Positions 34,661 to 46,712 of a stretch of 64,000 nucleotides of DNA are shown piece after piece. The translations under genes were made by a program, and so were the position numbers. Where the stretch lies: NCBI GenBank assembly GCA_039707655.1, contig CM077666.1:300168166-300232165 (forward strand), written 5' to 3'. The number at the start of each line of letters is the position of its first letter. The first letter of the stretch is position 1. The notes beneath the pieces are model-generated. The model ran no database searches, had not been told where the DNA came from, and saw only the letters and a program-made list of their open reading frames with translations. Source of the DNA: Elymus sibiricus (taxonomy: Eukaryota > Streptophyta > Magnoliopsida > Poales > Poaceae).

Positions 34661-36859
34661 ATGGTTTCTGGCGGCAGACTAACCCTGGGCGGTGAGATCC
34701 GTTTCGGCGTCCTCAGCTTCATCGCCGACGATTCGACGTGGCTCCAAGAAGCCCCGCTGGATGTCGAGGCATTGCCCGTCCACGGCGCGGCGCACTTCCA
34801 CGCGAGTGCCTTCGGCGTCCTTCTTCATCAGCCGTCGACTCCGTACCAGTCGGCGCCTGCGCTCTCCTCCAGCCGTCGTCGCAAGCGCTCCGGGCACTCA
34901 CGGCTTCAGCGGTGGATAAAGCACGTGGTAGCCCTTCAGGTCGCAGCCCCGCAGGTCACGGCAATTGAGCCCGACGAGCCCGTCTTCGATCTGTTCGCCT
35001 CCTTGCATGAGCACTCGGAAAGCCTATCCGAGTGCGAGAGTAGTGATCCCGCTGCAGAGGTGCTGATGGCCGATTCCCCGCCCAGTCTGCCTGGGTATGG
35101 CCTCGGTGGCGCCGAGAACAGTGGCCCGTCGCGCACTGATCTGGGCGGCGGCGGAGACTGTCACAACGACGAGTACTACCCCCGACCTCTCACTCGGCAG
35201 CAGAGGGAGGAACAGCAGCGCAGAACCGAGCAGACCCTCCAGACGTCCGTCATTGGGACGACCCCCGAGGCTCAGGCTTTGGAGGCCGCGCGCCAGGCCA
35301 ACTTGGCTGAGCACAGTCGTCTGGAGGCGCTCCAGAAGTCACTCGACGATCGCGCTCAGCGGCAACATCAGCCCAGTTCCAGTCGGCGGCAGCGGCAGTT
35401 GTTCTCAAATGACCAGCAGCAGAATTTCCAGGTAGTCCGCTCTCCCGTCCAAAATCTGGCGGCGGCCACTCGGATAGCAGATTCCATTGAGCCATCCCGA
35501 TCCGAGGCGGGATAGGGTCTTCGGTAGATCCGGGCCCTGCTCAAGGCGTCTGAAGAGCAAAATTCGGCAGTGTCCCAGTCGCGCAACAGGATTCATAGCA
35601 GATCCATCAGGGCTGACACCGTTCAGTCGGCCCATAGCCCGGTGTCCCCGAGGAGAAACAGACACTCGCCTCCGTGGCGAAATGACCGAGACCTCCACCG
35701 AGACCAGTACTCGGGACAGGGTCGCAGTCGGAATACGCCTCCGCGGCATCAAGATGATCGACGCCGTATGCAGTCGCCCCCTCTGCAGGATGGTTCGTAC
35801 GCGCCCCGGCCGTACGACGCCAGGCGTCCTTACGGCAACGATCGGAGGGCCAGCCCTCCCCGCCATGGTGACGGTTATTGCCAGAGAGAACCAGTCGACT
35901 ATCGTGACCCGCAGTTCAACGCGAGATCCGTTCTCGCTCAGAACCTGGTCGACAGAGGCAGACTTCTGAGAGAAAACTTGGACAAAGATCGTCCGAGTGG
36001 AAGTGGAGCATTCATCTCCGGGCCCGAGTGTTTCAGCCGAGCAATCAGGGCCGCCGAGATTCCTCCTACCTTCAGATTTGCGGCTGGAGTAAGCAAGTTC
36101 ACCGGTGAGTCCAAGCCAGAAACTTGGTTAGAGGATTACCGAGTGGCAGTGCAGATTGGAGGAGGAAATGACTATGTGGCTATGAAGCATTTGCCTTTGA
36201 TGCTGGAAGGGTCCGCCCGTGCCTGGCTCAACCAGCTCACTCCGGCCAGCATATACTGCTGGGAAGATTTGGCCCGAGTGTTCATCAAAACATTCGAGGG
36301 CACGTGCAAACGCCTGGCCGGATTGACTGAGCTACAACATTGTGTTTAGAAGCCGAATGAAACCTTGAGGGAGTACATTCAGCGGTGGACAACCTTGCAT
36401 CATGTGGTGGAGAACGTCACGGAGCACCAAGCCGTCTGCGCCTTTAAGGCAGGAGTCAGATATAGGGAGCTCATCCTGAAATCTGGCCGATCGGTGTCTT
36501 TGACCATGAGCCGAATGATGGATATCGCCACTCGGTACGCGAATGGTGAAGAGGAAGACCGTCTCCGTAACGGCAAAGGGAAAACTAGTGAGCCCAACCC
36601 CGGAAATAGTAATCCCAGTCGGAAGCCGAAGCGCAAGGCTGACGGTTCGGCTCAGGCCGAGGCTGCCGCACTGGCCGGTCAAGCCAAGAACAAGGGGAAG
36701 GCTAAGGAAAAGTGGATCCCGAAGAAAAAGAGAGATCAGTCGGGCCAGGATGTCCTAGACTTGCCGTGTCACATCCACACCAGGAAAGTTGAAGAGGGCA
36801 ATCTGATATTGCCTAAGCATACCACTCGACAGTGCAGACTATTGATACAGCAGTTCTGA
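34661..36859 (+). pseudogene. Gag region of Tat-lineage polyprotein
   Basis: One frame from the ATG at 34661, broken by TAG at 35513, 35525 and 36347 and ending at a TGA at 36857. The first 300 codons are variable and Gln/Glu-rich. A Ser/Arg/Pro-rich linker follows. The capsid core then reads FRFAAGVSKFTGESKPETWL, MKHLPLMLEGSARAWLNQL and FIKTFEGTCKRLAG, followed across the third stop by NETLREYIQRWTTLHH. After that comes a Lys-rich tail. No classical CCHC knuckle was seen; the stretch where it may have been is changed. Gag and pol share one frame, so the element encoded a single polyprotein. Confidence 0.85.
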
Positions 36860-37729
36860 GAGGGCCAGTCGAGTGAGAAGAGCCCAGAAGATGTTGATGA
36901 TGGAGACAAAGATGAACCTTTTCCCAGTGTCAACGCAACCCTGATGATCTTTGCAGATGTAGAGAGTAGGAGCCGGTTGAAGGTCATCAACCGAGAAGTG
37001 AACATGGCCATGCCGGCGACGACAAAGTTTCTGAACTGGTCGAAGACTCCGATCACCTTTGATCAGTCGGATCACCTAGCCTACATTGCTACCCCTGGGC
37101 GATAGGCGCTGGTGGTCGATCCGGTCGTGGGAGGCGTCCAGTTGCGAAAGGTCCTCATGGACGGTGGAAGCGGACTGAACATACTCTATGCTGACACTCT
37201 GGAGGTGATGGGCAACCCGATGTCCCGTCTCAGTGAAAGCAGTATGCAGTTCCATGGAGTGATCCCCGGCAAGAAAGCGAAGTCACTCGGGCAAATCGCC
37301 CTGGATGTGGTCTTTGGAGATGACAAGAATTTCAGGAAGGAAAGGTTGACCATCGAAGTGGTCGACTTCCGCAGCGCCTACCATGCCATCCTTGGTCGGC
37401 CGGCTTATGCACGTTTCATGGCCCGCCCATGTTATGTCTATCTCTAGCTGAAGATGCCCGGCCCCAAAGGTGTGATCACATTCACTGGCAGTCGGCAGCA
37501 CGCGGAGGAGTGTTTGCAGCAAGGGTCCAAGATAGCTGATGAACAGATGGCCATGGTGGAGTTGGAGGAGTACAAGAAGAACGCCGATCCGAGTGAGCTG
37601 CTGCGCTCCAAGAAGCCAGCTGCAGAATCTGCATTTCAGTCGGCCGGTGACACGAAGCCTGTACACATCCACCCAGAAGATCCCAATGCTGCTCCCACCA
37701 ACATCTCAACGACACTCGACAGCAAATAG
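36860..37729 (+). pseudogene. Protease region of Tat-lineage polyprotein
   Basis: Continues in the gag frame. The aspartic protease active site is LMDGGSGLNILYADTLEVMG (from about 37157), with the second conserved block AYHAILGRPAYARFMA. TAG codons at 37103, 37445 and 37727 interrupt it. Confidence 0.82.
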
Positions 37730-39126
37730 GAAGAAGCGCTCATCCAGTTCCTCCGTGAGAACTGGGACATCTTCGCATGGAAACCATCCGACATGCCGGG
37801 TGTACCCAGGGAGCTGGCTGAGCACCGTTTGCGAGTCGACCCGAAGGCAAAACCTGTGAAGGAGCATCTTCGTCGCTCTGCTACACAGAAGAGGAAGGCC
37901 ATTGGTGAAGAAGTTGCTCGGCTCCTGGCAACCGAGTTCATCCGTGAGGTGTACCACTCCGAGTGGCTCGCCAACGTCGTCATGATCCCTAAGAAGGATA
38001 AGTCTCTCCGAGCATCGATTTCAAGCACATCAATCGGGTCTGCCCCAAGGATCATTTCCCGCTCCCCCGCATAGATCAAATAGTAGATTCCACTGCGGGT
38101 TGTGAGCGACTGTCTTTTCTGGATGCGTACTCCAGGTACCACCAGATCCGACTGTATGGGCCAGATGAAATAAAAACAGCTTTTATCACCCCATTCGGGT
38201 GTTTCTGCTATATTACCATGCCATTCGGTCTTAAAAATGCTGGTGCCACTTTCATGCGCATGGTGCAGAAGTGTTTGCAAAAACAGATCAGTCGGAACAT
38301 TGAGGCATATATGGATGACATAGTGGTCAAGTCCAGAAAAGGTTCCGACCTGCTGGCTGACCTAGCTGAAACTTTCACAAATCTGCGGAAGTATGATATC
38401 AAGCTGATTCCAGCAAAGAGCACTTTCGGCGTTCCTGGGGGCAAGTTACCTGGTTTCCTCATTTTCGAACGAGGGATAGATGCCAATCCTGAGAAGATCG
38501 GGGCGATTGTACGAATGAAACGTCCTGAACGGCTTCATGATGTACAGAAGCTCACGGGTTGCCTCGCAGCTCTGAGCCGATTCATCTCCCGTCTCGGTGA
38601 GAAGGCACTGCCCCTGTACCGATTGATGAAAAAGTCTGATTCGTTCGAGTGGACTATTGAAGCACAAGCAGCGTTTGTTGAGCTTAAAGCCCTGCTTTCC
38701 ACCCAGCCGGTGCTCGCCGCTCCGAACAGCAACGAGCCATTGCTTCTGTACATCGCGGCCACTAGTCAAGTTGTTAGTACCGTCCTCACAGTCGAGCGAG
38801 AAGAACAGGGCAAAACTTACAAAGTTCAGCGCCCAGTCTATTACATTTCTGAAGTCCTGACTCCGTCCAAGCAGAGATATCCTCATTATCAGAAGCTCGT
38901 CTATGGCATCTATTTGACTGCAAAGAAAGTAGCCCATTACTTCCAAGAGCATGTCATATCAGTCGTCAGCGACGCCCCGCTGTCTGAGATCATGAACAAT
39001 CGGGATGCGACTGGTCGAGTGGCGAAGTGGGCTATCGAGCTCCTTCCCTTGGACATCAAGTTCGAGGCAAAAGAGGCGATCAAGTCCCAAGCATTAGCTG
39101 ATTTCTTAGCCGAGTGGACTGAATAG
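37730..39126 (+). pseudogene. Reverse transcriptase and RNase H of Tat-lineage element
   Basis: RT begins WDIFAWKPSDMPGVP. At about 38010-38014 a few bases are missing and the frame shifts. The new frame (IDFKHINRVCPKDHFPLPRI) runs unbroken through FLDAYSRYHQI, MPFGLKNAGATFMRM, the catalytic YMDDIVVKS, the thumb, and a typical gypsy RNase H (PVYYISEVLTPSKQRYPHYQK) to a TAG at 39124. The YMDD box is intact. Confidence 0.88.
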
Positions 39127-39440
39127 CAGCAGCCGACTCAGAGTCACACGGAACACTAGACCATGTTCTTTGATGGCTCCAAGATGCTGAATGGTTTAGG
39201 AGCCGGAGTTGTGTTGGTGTCCCCGAAAGGTGATCGACTCAGTTATGTTCTGCAGATTCACTTTGATTCCTCCAACAATGAGGCCGAGTATGAAGCGCTC
39301 CTTTATGGTCTACGTATGGCCATCTCACTCGGCGTCCGATGCCTGATGGTTTACGGAGACTCAGATCTAGTTGTGAATCAAGTGATGAAGGAATGGGACA
39401 TCAGGAGTCCTGCTATGACATGATATTGCAATGCAGTGAG
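39127..39440 (+). pseudogene. Second, archaeal-type RNase H of Tat-lineage element
   Basis: MFFDGSKMLNGLGAGVVLVS, NNEAEYEALLYGLRMA and YGDSDLVVNQV carry the D-E-D residues of the archaeal-type RNase H that Tat elements acquired in addition to their own. It is interrupted by TAG at 39157 and TGA at 39421; the rest of the domain continues to NQAADDLAKIG near 39510. Confidence 0.85.
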
Positions 39441-40938
39441 AAAGTTGGAGAAGAAATTCGAGGGACTGGAGCTCCATCACATTCCCCGAGCCAAGAATCA
39501 GGCAGCAGATGATCTGGCAAAGATTGGGTTCACTCGGAAACCTATACCCAGTAATGTGTTCCTCGAGCATCTGCATTCCCCAACGGTGAAAGAAGATCCC
39601 TTAATAGAAGAGCCTCCGCAAGTGGTCGGTCCGTCTGATCCGACTGAAGTCGAGGTCCCGGCAGTCATTGATTTGGTCATGGAGATCGTAGCAATCACGC
39701 CCGAGTGGACAGTGCATTACATTGCATACCTGCTCAGAGAGGAACTTCCAGAAGATGAAGCCGAGGCCCGCCAGATTGTTCGCAGGTCCAAGGCCTTTAC
39801 AGTGATGGGCGATCAGTTATACAGAAAAAGCGTCACCGGTGTAACTCAGCGGTGCATCTCTCCGGAGGAAGGACGACTGATCCTGGAGGAGATTCACTCG
39901 GGAACTTGCGGACACCATGCGTCCTCTCGGACAATCGTGGCTAAAGCTTACCGAGCCGGCTTCTTCTGGCCATGTGCCAATGAAGCTGCGCAGGAGATAG
40001 TCCAACATTGCGCCGGGTGCCAGTTCTATGCAAACTTATCGCACAAGCCTGCGTCTGCTCTGAAGACGATTCCACTCGTCTGGCCGTTTGCAGTCTGGGG
40101 ACTCGACATGGTGGGACCCCTCCGGACCGGGGCGAGTGGATTCACCCACTTGCTGGTTGCAGTCGATAAGTTCACTAAGTGGATCGAAGCCAAACCTATC
40201 AAGAAGCTAGACTCTCGTACATCGATCAAGTTTATGAAGGAGATAGTGTTCAGATATGGCGTGCCCCACAGCATCATCACCGACAACGGCTCAAACTTCG
40301 ATTCAGAAGAGTTTAGGGTGTTCTGTGCCACCCAAGGCACCCGAGTGGACTATGCATCTGTGGCGCACCCGCAGTCGAATGGACAAGCTGAGAGAGCAAA
40401 CGAACTGATCCTTCAGGGGTTAAAGCCACGACTCATGCGCGATTTGGAGCACGCAGCTGGAGCCTGGGTCACCGAGTTGCCATCAGTTCTTTGGGGCTTG
40501 AGGACGACCCCCAATCGGTCTACCAATCGTACTCCCTTCTTCATGGTGTATGGAGCTGAAGCCGTCTTGCCGAGTGACCTGCTCCACAATTTGCCCCGAG
40601 TGGAACTATACTCAGAAGCTGAAGCAGAGCAGACGCGGCAAGATGCAGTTGATCTCCTTGAGGAGGAGAGAGAGATGGCTCTTATCCGTTTGGCCACTTA
40701 TCAGCAAGATCTACGATGTTTTCACAGCAGGCACGTCCAAAGTCGGACCTTTCAGGAAGGAGATCTTGTGCTCCGTGTGGATCAGCAGCGACCTCACAAG
40801 CTTGCTCCTGCGTGGGAAGGTCCTTTTGTCATTTCAAAGGTTCTGCACAACGGAGCATATCACCTGTACAACCTTCTGAAGCAAGCAGACGAGCCCCGCG
40901 CTTGGAATGCAGACTTGCTTCGACGTTTTTATACTTGA
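39436..40938 (+). CDS. Integrase of Tat-lineage element
   Basis: Open for 500 codons in the pol frame. The HHCC finger is HSGTCGHHASSRTIVAKAYR and CAGCQFYA. The core has D (GLDMVGPL), D (IITDNGSNFDS) and E (QSNGQAERANELI). The C-terminal part is QEGDLVLRVDQQRPHKLAPA and then WEGPFVISKVL. Ends NADLLRRFYT at 40938. The domain is intact although the upstream polyprotein is not. The listed start is only the first ATG after the last stop, not a natural start. Confidence 0.88.
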   Translation: MRKLEKKFEGLELHHIPRAKNQAADDLAKIGFTRKPIPSNVFLEHLHSPTVKEDPLIEEPPQVVGPSDPTEVEVPAVIDLVMEIVAITPEWTVHYIAYLLREELPEDEAEARQIVRRSKAFTVMGDQLYRKSVTGVTQRCISPEEGRLILEEIHSGTCGHHASSRTIVAKAYRAGFFWPCANEAAQEIVQHCAGCQFYANLSHKPASALKTIPLVWPFAVWGLDMVGPLRTGASGFTHLLVAVDKFTKWIEAKPIKKLDSRTSIKFMKEIVFRYGVPHSIITDNGSNFDSEEFRVFCATQGTRVDYASVAHPQSNGQAERANELILQGLKPRLMRDLEHAAGAWVTELPSVLWGLRTTPNRSTNRTPFFMVYGAEAVLPSDLLHNLPRVELYSEAEAEQTRQDAVDLLEEEREMALIRLATYQQDLRCFHSRHVQSRTFQEGDLVLRVDQQRPHKLAPAWEGPFVISKVLHNGAYHLYNLLKQADEPRAWNADLLRRFYT

Positions 40939-41099
40939 TGTTGAGATATAATAAAAGTACTCGAGTGATGTTTGATGAATAAAAGCATGACTTTTCCAGT
41001 TCCACATTGAGTTCACTCGTACGCATTCTCTGGCTAACAACCCCCAGTGGGTGTACGCCCTTCAACTTAGCTGCAAACTAGTTTTTTGCCTAAGTTAAA

Positions 41100-42175
41100 A
41101 ACTACTCCGAGTGAAGAGCATCCCTCTCACTCAGGGGCTTGGCTGCGAACCAGCTTTCGCCCAAGTTAAAAAATGACTCTGAGTGAAGAGCATCCCTCTC
41201 ACTCGGGGACTTGGCTGCGAACCAGCTTTCGCCCAAGTTAAAAAATGACTCCGAGTGAAGAGCATCCCTCTCACTCGAGGACTTGGCAGCGAACCAGCTT
41301 TAAAAAATGACTCCAAGTGAAGAGCATCCCTCTCACTCGGGGACTTGGCTGCGAACCAGCTTCCGCCCAAGTTAAAAACACTAATCCGAGTGAACAGCAT
41401 TCCTCTCACTCGGGGGCTTGGCTGCGAACCAGCTTTCGCCCAAGTTAAAAAAACGACTCCGAGTGAAGAGCATCCCTCTCACTCGGGGGCTTGGCCACGA
41501 ACCAGCGTTCGCCCAAGTTAAAATGACTCTGAGTGAAGAGTGTCCCTATCACTCGGGGGTTTGGCCACAAACCAGCTTTCGCCCAAGTTAAAACGCTACT
41601 CTGAGTGAAGAGCGTCCCTCTCACTCGGGGGCTTGGCCGCGAACCAGCTTTCGCCCAAGTTAAAAACGCTACTCCGAGTGAAGAGCGTCCCTCTCACTCG
41701 GGGGCTTGGCCGCGAACCAGCTTTCGCCCAAGTTAAAAACGCTACTCCGAGTGAAGAGCGTCCCTCTCACTCGGGGGCTTGGCCGCGAACCAGCTTTCGC
41801 CCAAGTTAAAAACGCTACTCCGAGTGAAGAGCGTCCCTCTCACTCGGGGACTTGGCTGCGAACCAGCTTTCGCCCAGGTTAAAAACGCTACTCCGAGTGA
41901 AGAGCGTCCCTCTCACTCGTGGGCTTGGCTGCGAACCAGCTTTCGCCCAAGTTAAAAATACTACTCCGAGTGAAGAGCGTCCTTCTCACTCGGGGGCTTG
42001 GCTGCGAACCAGCTTTCGCCCAAGTTAAAAATACTACTCCGAGTGAAGAGCGTCCCTCCCACTCGGGGGCTTGGTTGCGAACCAGCTTTCACCTAAGTTA
42101 AAACGCCGCTCCAAGTGAAGAGCGTCCCTCTCACTCGGAGGCCTAGCTGCGAACCAGCTTTCGCCTAAGTTAAAA
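41100..42175. repeat. 73-bp satellite array in Tat element
   Basis: About fourteen units of 73 bp (phase checked at 41676 and 41749). Each has GAGTGAAGAGCGTCCCTCTC, ACTCGGGGGCTTGGC, GCGAACCAGCTTTCGCCCAA and GTTAAAAA. The two ends are more diverged than the middle. The DNA between integrase and the array (40939-41100) is short and non-coding. Confidence 0.93.
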
Positions 42176-42331
42176 CCCGTTTCAAAGACTCGAAAGACTC
42201 AAAGGAAAGCATTCGAATAACTCTAGAAGTTCAAAAGCAAATACGAGTACACGGGCCCGAAGCCCGAAAGAGTTTAACGAATACAGTTCCACTCGGCATA
42301 CCGAGGCTAATGGGTAGGACTTAAAGTTTTC

Positions 42332-45300
42332 TCACGCCCCTGTGGGGCTGGCCGGCTCAATGAAGGAATCCAAGTCGATGCCGTCTGCGATCCGAGTGGC
42401 CGCTTCAATGAATGTCTCCATGAAGTCCTCAAACTTGAGTTTCTTCGTGTTGGCAACTTGGAGAGTCTTCAGTTTCTCCTCCTTGGCCTCCTTGCAATGC
42501 ACTCAGACCAGGGAGAGGGCCACGTCGGCTCCGCAACGGGTAGCCGACTTCTTCCACGCTTGCACTTGGCTGGTAATGTCGCTGAGACGAGTCATCATGG
42601 CTTCCAGGTCGGTGTCGAGGGTGTCTTCTGGCCACAGCTCCTTGTCGATCCTTCCGAGTGCACCCCGCAGGCGGATGATGTACCCCTGAACATCTTCAAT
42701 GCGAGATTCAAGCCACAAGACGCCCAGGGCAGCCTTGTCACCGACGAGTGACCTGGAAGGATCCAGATCCCTCTCGATTCTGTCAGTCTCAAGCTCGAAG
42801 TCCTGGCAGTACTCTGTAAACGATAAAAGAGGAGAGTCGAACATCAGCATGCATGAAGTTCACTCAGAGTTAAGTTGAAATGCACTCGGATGCTATAAGT
42901 TACCTGCAAGCTTGGTGTACATCTCCTCCGTGAACTCCTCTATATACTTCTCCAGAGCATTCTTCTTCTCGATGAGCTGGTTGATCTTCTCGTTCAGAGT
43001 CTTCTTTTCTTGCTCGTAAGCATTCGTCTGGGCCTTGAGCTTGCCGTCCCACTCAGCCTTCTGCTTCTTGAGCTCGGCCACCTCCTTCTTCGCCTCCTTG
43101 ACGGCGGCCTTCAGCGACGTGTTCTCTGCTTCAAGCTTCTCGAGTGAGGCCAGCTTCTCTTCGGCGGCCTTGGTCTTTTCCTTCGCCACTTTCTGTGCTC
43201 CCACCAGTTCATTATCTTTGTTCTCGAGTGCCTGCTTCATAGTTTCTAAAGAAACAGAGGTTCTGAGCCGCACTTGAAGTCGATGGTTTTCACTACGCAC
43301 ATCTGTTCGAGTGAAGTCACTCGGTTCAAAGAATGGAGAGAGATGAAAGCAGAGCGCTCAGTAATTAAACCTTACCTCCCATGGTCTTGAGCTCCGCTTG
43401 AGCGCGCGCTGTGTTCCTCTTCTCCACCTCCAAGTCCAGTCGGAGCTGGGCCGTCTCCTTCTCCAGTGCCACGTACTGAGTCCCAAGCTCGCAAGTTTTC
43501 TGAAACACGAGAGAGAACAAACCAGTTAATGTTAAAGAATATTCCGAGTGCCCAGAGACCGACGCTCCTGGAAGGAACAAGCTTGACAAGTATCAGATCC
43601 TGAAGTACCCTTTGTCAGGGAGGAATAAACTTGACCAGTATCAGATTCTAAGTTCTAAGACTCCCGCCGACAGCCCACAGTCGACGGCAGTCTCGGGGAC
43701 TACACCCAGTGGGTGCACTCAGCGTGCCCCCAATAGAATGGTACCCACTCGGAACGGTCCGCCCGATCCGAGTGACGGCCAACCACAAAAAAAAACAAGA
43801 GCAAGTTCTAGGTTCTAAGACTCCCGCCGACTGCCCGCAGTCGATGACAGTCTCGGGGACTACACCCAGTAGGTGCACTCAGCGTGCCCCCATTGGAACG
43901 GTATCCACTCGGAACGGTCCGCCCGATCCGAGTGACGGCCAACCACAAAAAAAACAAGAGCAAGTTCTAGGTTCTAAGACTCCCGCCGGCTGCCCGCAGT
44001 CGACGGCAGTCTCGGGGACTACACCCAGTGGGTGCACTCAGCGTGCCCCCACTGGAACGGTATCCACTCGGAACGGTCCGCCCGATCCGAGCGACGGCCA
44101 ACCACAAAAAAAAACACCCAGTGGGTGTACCGGATATTTTCCGACTGAAATTCCTACTGAAGAAAAACGACTTGGAGATAACCTTACAAGGGCACTTACT
44201 CGAACGTTCTCCTGGAGAGCAGCACTGGCATCGTACACCAGCTTCCCAGCTGCGCACATCTCCTTGAGTCGTTGGGTCATCAGCTCCGCCTGGATCATTG
44301 CCTCCTTGCTGGCTCCAGTTTGATCCTCCGGCACCTTGTATAGACTGAAGATATTGACGGGAGGAGTCAGAACCGAAGCCAGAGCAGTCGACGGAGCCGC
44401 GGCAGAACCAGCTCCAGCCTGAGAAGAACCTTGCCCCAGGGGCACGGTCACGACGGGTGTAGGGGGAACTTGAGGCGCTTTGCTCGGCGGCGTTTTCCGT
44501 GTGGTGGTCTAAGAAGCAGTCGGAGCTACGGTCCCTTTCTCGGCTTCCTTCTGCGGTGTCTCCTCATCGTCGTCCGTGACGTGGATGACATCTGCAAGCG
44601 CTACATTCACTTGACACAATCAATCGCAGTACATAATTCAGTCGGATGAGGACATTTCAGTCGAATGACAGATCGAAGTAAAAATGAAATCAATGTTACC
44701 TTTATGAGAAGTGGCCGCGTCTGCCGACTTGGCTTCGATACGGTCTTCGTCGATCTGCATGGGAGACGTCGTCGAGGTTGCAGCTCTGGTTCGTAAGATT
44801 CACTCGGTCAGAAGAGTCCAAAAGTTGACAAATACAGAAAAGAAAAGCTGAAAAGGCACTCACGTTGAGGCGACAGGCACAGTGACCTTGATCCTGGGCA
44901 GAGCCTTCCGGGGCTTGGGGGAAGCGACCTTGGGCTGCTTGGCGGTCTTCTCAGTCGGCTCGGGCGATGACGTTTGAGCGTGCTTTGGAGCCTTAGCACT
45001 CAGAACGACCGCCTTCTCCGGGCCAGCACTCGGGTCATGAGTTTGCTTAGAGCGGCGCTCAGAGTGCAGCTCCGGAAACTGAGAAGACTCGACCTCGTCG
45101 CTCTCTTCCGAGTCGTCGCTTTCCTCCTCGCTGTCCTCCACGTAGCTACCCTCGGTGCTGCCGTGTCCGCTCTCCACGTCTCCGGCAAGCTGTTATCCAT
45201 TGGGCACAGGCGAGAGCATCTTCTGGAACTCCTACAAGACATGAAGATCAGAGACAGACAGTTCAGTCAGTTCACTCGGACCATTTGGTTCACTCGGAAA

Positions 45301-46311
45301 ATTTGCGCAAAAGTAATTCACTCGGGAATGCGCGTTTTACCTATGTCGCTTGATGCACGTCGTCGAAGGGCGAGATCCGTCTCGACCCTCGCGGGTTGTC
45401 GCGTGCGCCGGTGATGCACCTGATCCACTGCTCCACCGTTTCCTCCTCAACATCTTCCGGATGCACTCGGGTCGGGTCATTGGATCCAGTGTAGCGCCAC
45501 ATGGGGTGGGCCGGCTCCTGCAGCGGCTGGATCCTCCGACTGTGGAAGACCTCCACAAGGTCCAGGCCAGTCACTCCGCCCTGAATCAGACCGACCACGG
45601 CGCTCACAAGGATTCCCACTTCAGTCTTCTCCTCCTTGGCAATGGTTAGTGATGGAGGGGTCTTGACTCTCTCAGTCGTGTAGGGAGGGAGACCAGTCGA
45701 CGAACCGGTACAAGGCAAATCATTGCAATAGAACCAGGTCGACTGCCAACCTCTAACCGAGTCGGGAAAAGACAGGGAGGGGAACGCACTCTTACCCCTC
45801 ATCTAGATGCCTAAGCCGCCGCACATTTGGGTCACGTGGGTCCTCTCTCCATTGGGATCGGCCTTTTTTACCGACTGGGAACGACATGTGAAGATGTGTT
45901 TAAACAAGCCCCAGTGCGGCTGGCAACCTAAGAAGTTCTCACAAATGAATGCGGCAAGGTACACTATGGCATTCGGAGGCAGATGGTGTAGCTGGGCGCC
46001 AAAAAAGTTCAAAAAACCGCGGAAAAGGGGTGGGGTGGTATGGAGAAACCTTGCTCCACGTGTGTGGTGAGGAGCACTCGCTCCCCGGGGCGCGGCGCGA
46101 GCTCGATCTCCCCTTCCTCCGGCAGCCTCCACGTCCCGTCGCGGACCAGACCGTCCACGATGAGCCCGCTGATGTCGTCGACCGTGGTGGTCGGCGGAAG
46201 CCAGTCGCCTTGGATCCACCCGCGCGGGGGCGCGGCTCGGGAGCTCGACGCCTTCTTCCCCTTCGCCGCCTTCTTGGCCCGCTCCAGCTTCGCCGTCTTG
46301 TCCTTCGCCAT
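42332..46311 (-). pseudogene. Antisense spliced gene, Transposase_28-like ('gypsy-type transposon' protein)
   Basis: Starts at the ATG at 46311 (MAKDKTAKLERAKK). Exon 1 has LPEEGEIELAPRPGERVLL, FSIPPHPF, then after a one-base loss near 46015 GFLNFFGAQLHHLPPNAI and CQPHWGLFKHIFTC. This is the conserved domain of the plant family annotated as putative gypsy-type transposon protein (Transposase_28). A TAG at 45803-45805 follows GLGI. Later exons: 44864-45231 (acidic, a TAA after SPVPNG), about 44170-44451, about 43370-43500, about 42900-43260 (long coiled coil), then 42332-42820 ending PASPTGA with a TGA at 42503-42505. A TATA-like box sits about 130 nt upstream. Exon ends are partly inferred. 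Function unknown; antisense genes are recurrent in Tat elements. Confidence 0.75.
43651..44116. repeat. Three tandem 159-160 bp repeats in an intron
   Basis: Units begin at about 43651, 43811 and 43970. Each contains GACTCCCGCCGACTGCCCGC, a palindromic ACACCCAGTGGGTG, ACTCGGAACGGTCCGCCCGA and an A run. They lie in an intron of the antisense gene. Confidence 0.9.
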
Positions 46312-46437
46312 CGCTGTGGAGTGCTCCGGCGTCGGAATGGGTTCGGGCAGAGTGCGGTGCGGGAGCGTAGATTGGGAGACTGGAAGAGACGAGGAGGAGG
46401 GGATCTGGTTCTCTCTCCCTCTCCGACGTGGTAGCTC

Positions 46438-46445
46438 CTTATATC
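46438..46445 (-). promoter_or_regulatory. TATA-like box of the antisense gene
   Basis: The minus strand reads GATATAAG about 130 nt upstream of the ATG at 46311, in GC-rich DNA. This would give the antisense gene its own promoter. Confidence 0.5.
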
Positions 46446-46712
46446 GCCGCCCGCTCCGCTCCCCAATCCACACCACTGATTCGTGGGCCAGCAGATCCCC
46501 TCAAATCGTGGAGTCAAGAGATCCAATGGTACGTGGCGGAAAGCGGGGCGAAAATCGAGGTGTCACACCCCACTTCCCCACTCACCGCGCCGAACCGTTC
46601 GCGCGCGCTCGTATCTGATTTCAAATCCCGCAAGATCCGGAACCCAGCGATCCGATTGCTCGCCTTTGAAGACATTCCATAAATGCTCAGGGCTGATCCG
46701 TCACCCGACACG

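Noticed and set aside
41100..42175. Regular repeat array resembling a CRISPR
   Set aside because: Units are contiguous 73-mers without unique spacers, lie inside a plant retrotransposon, and no cas genes exist.
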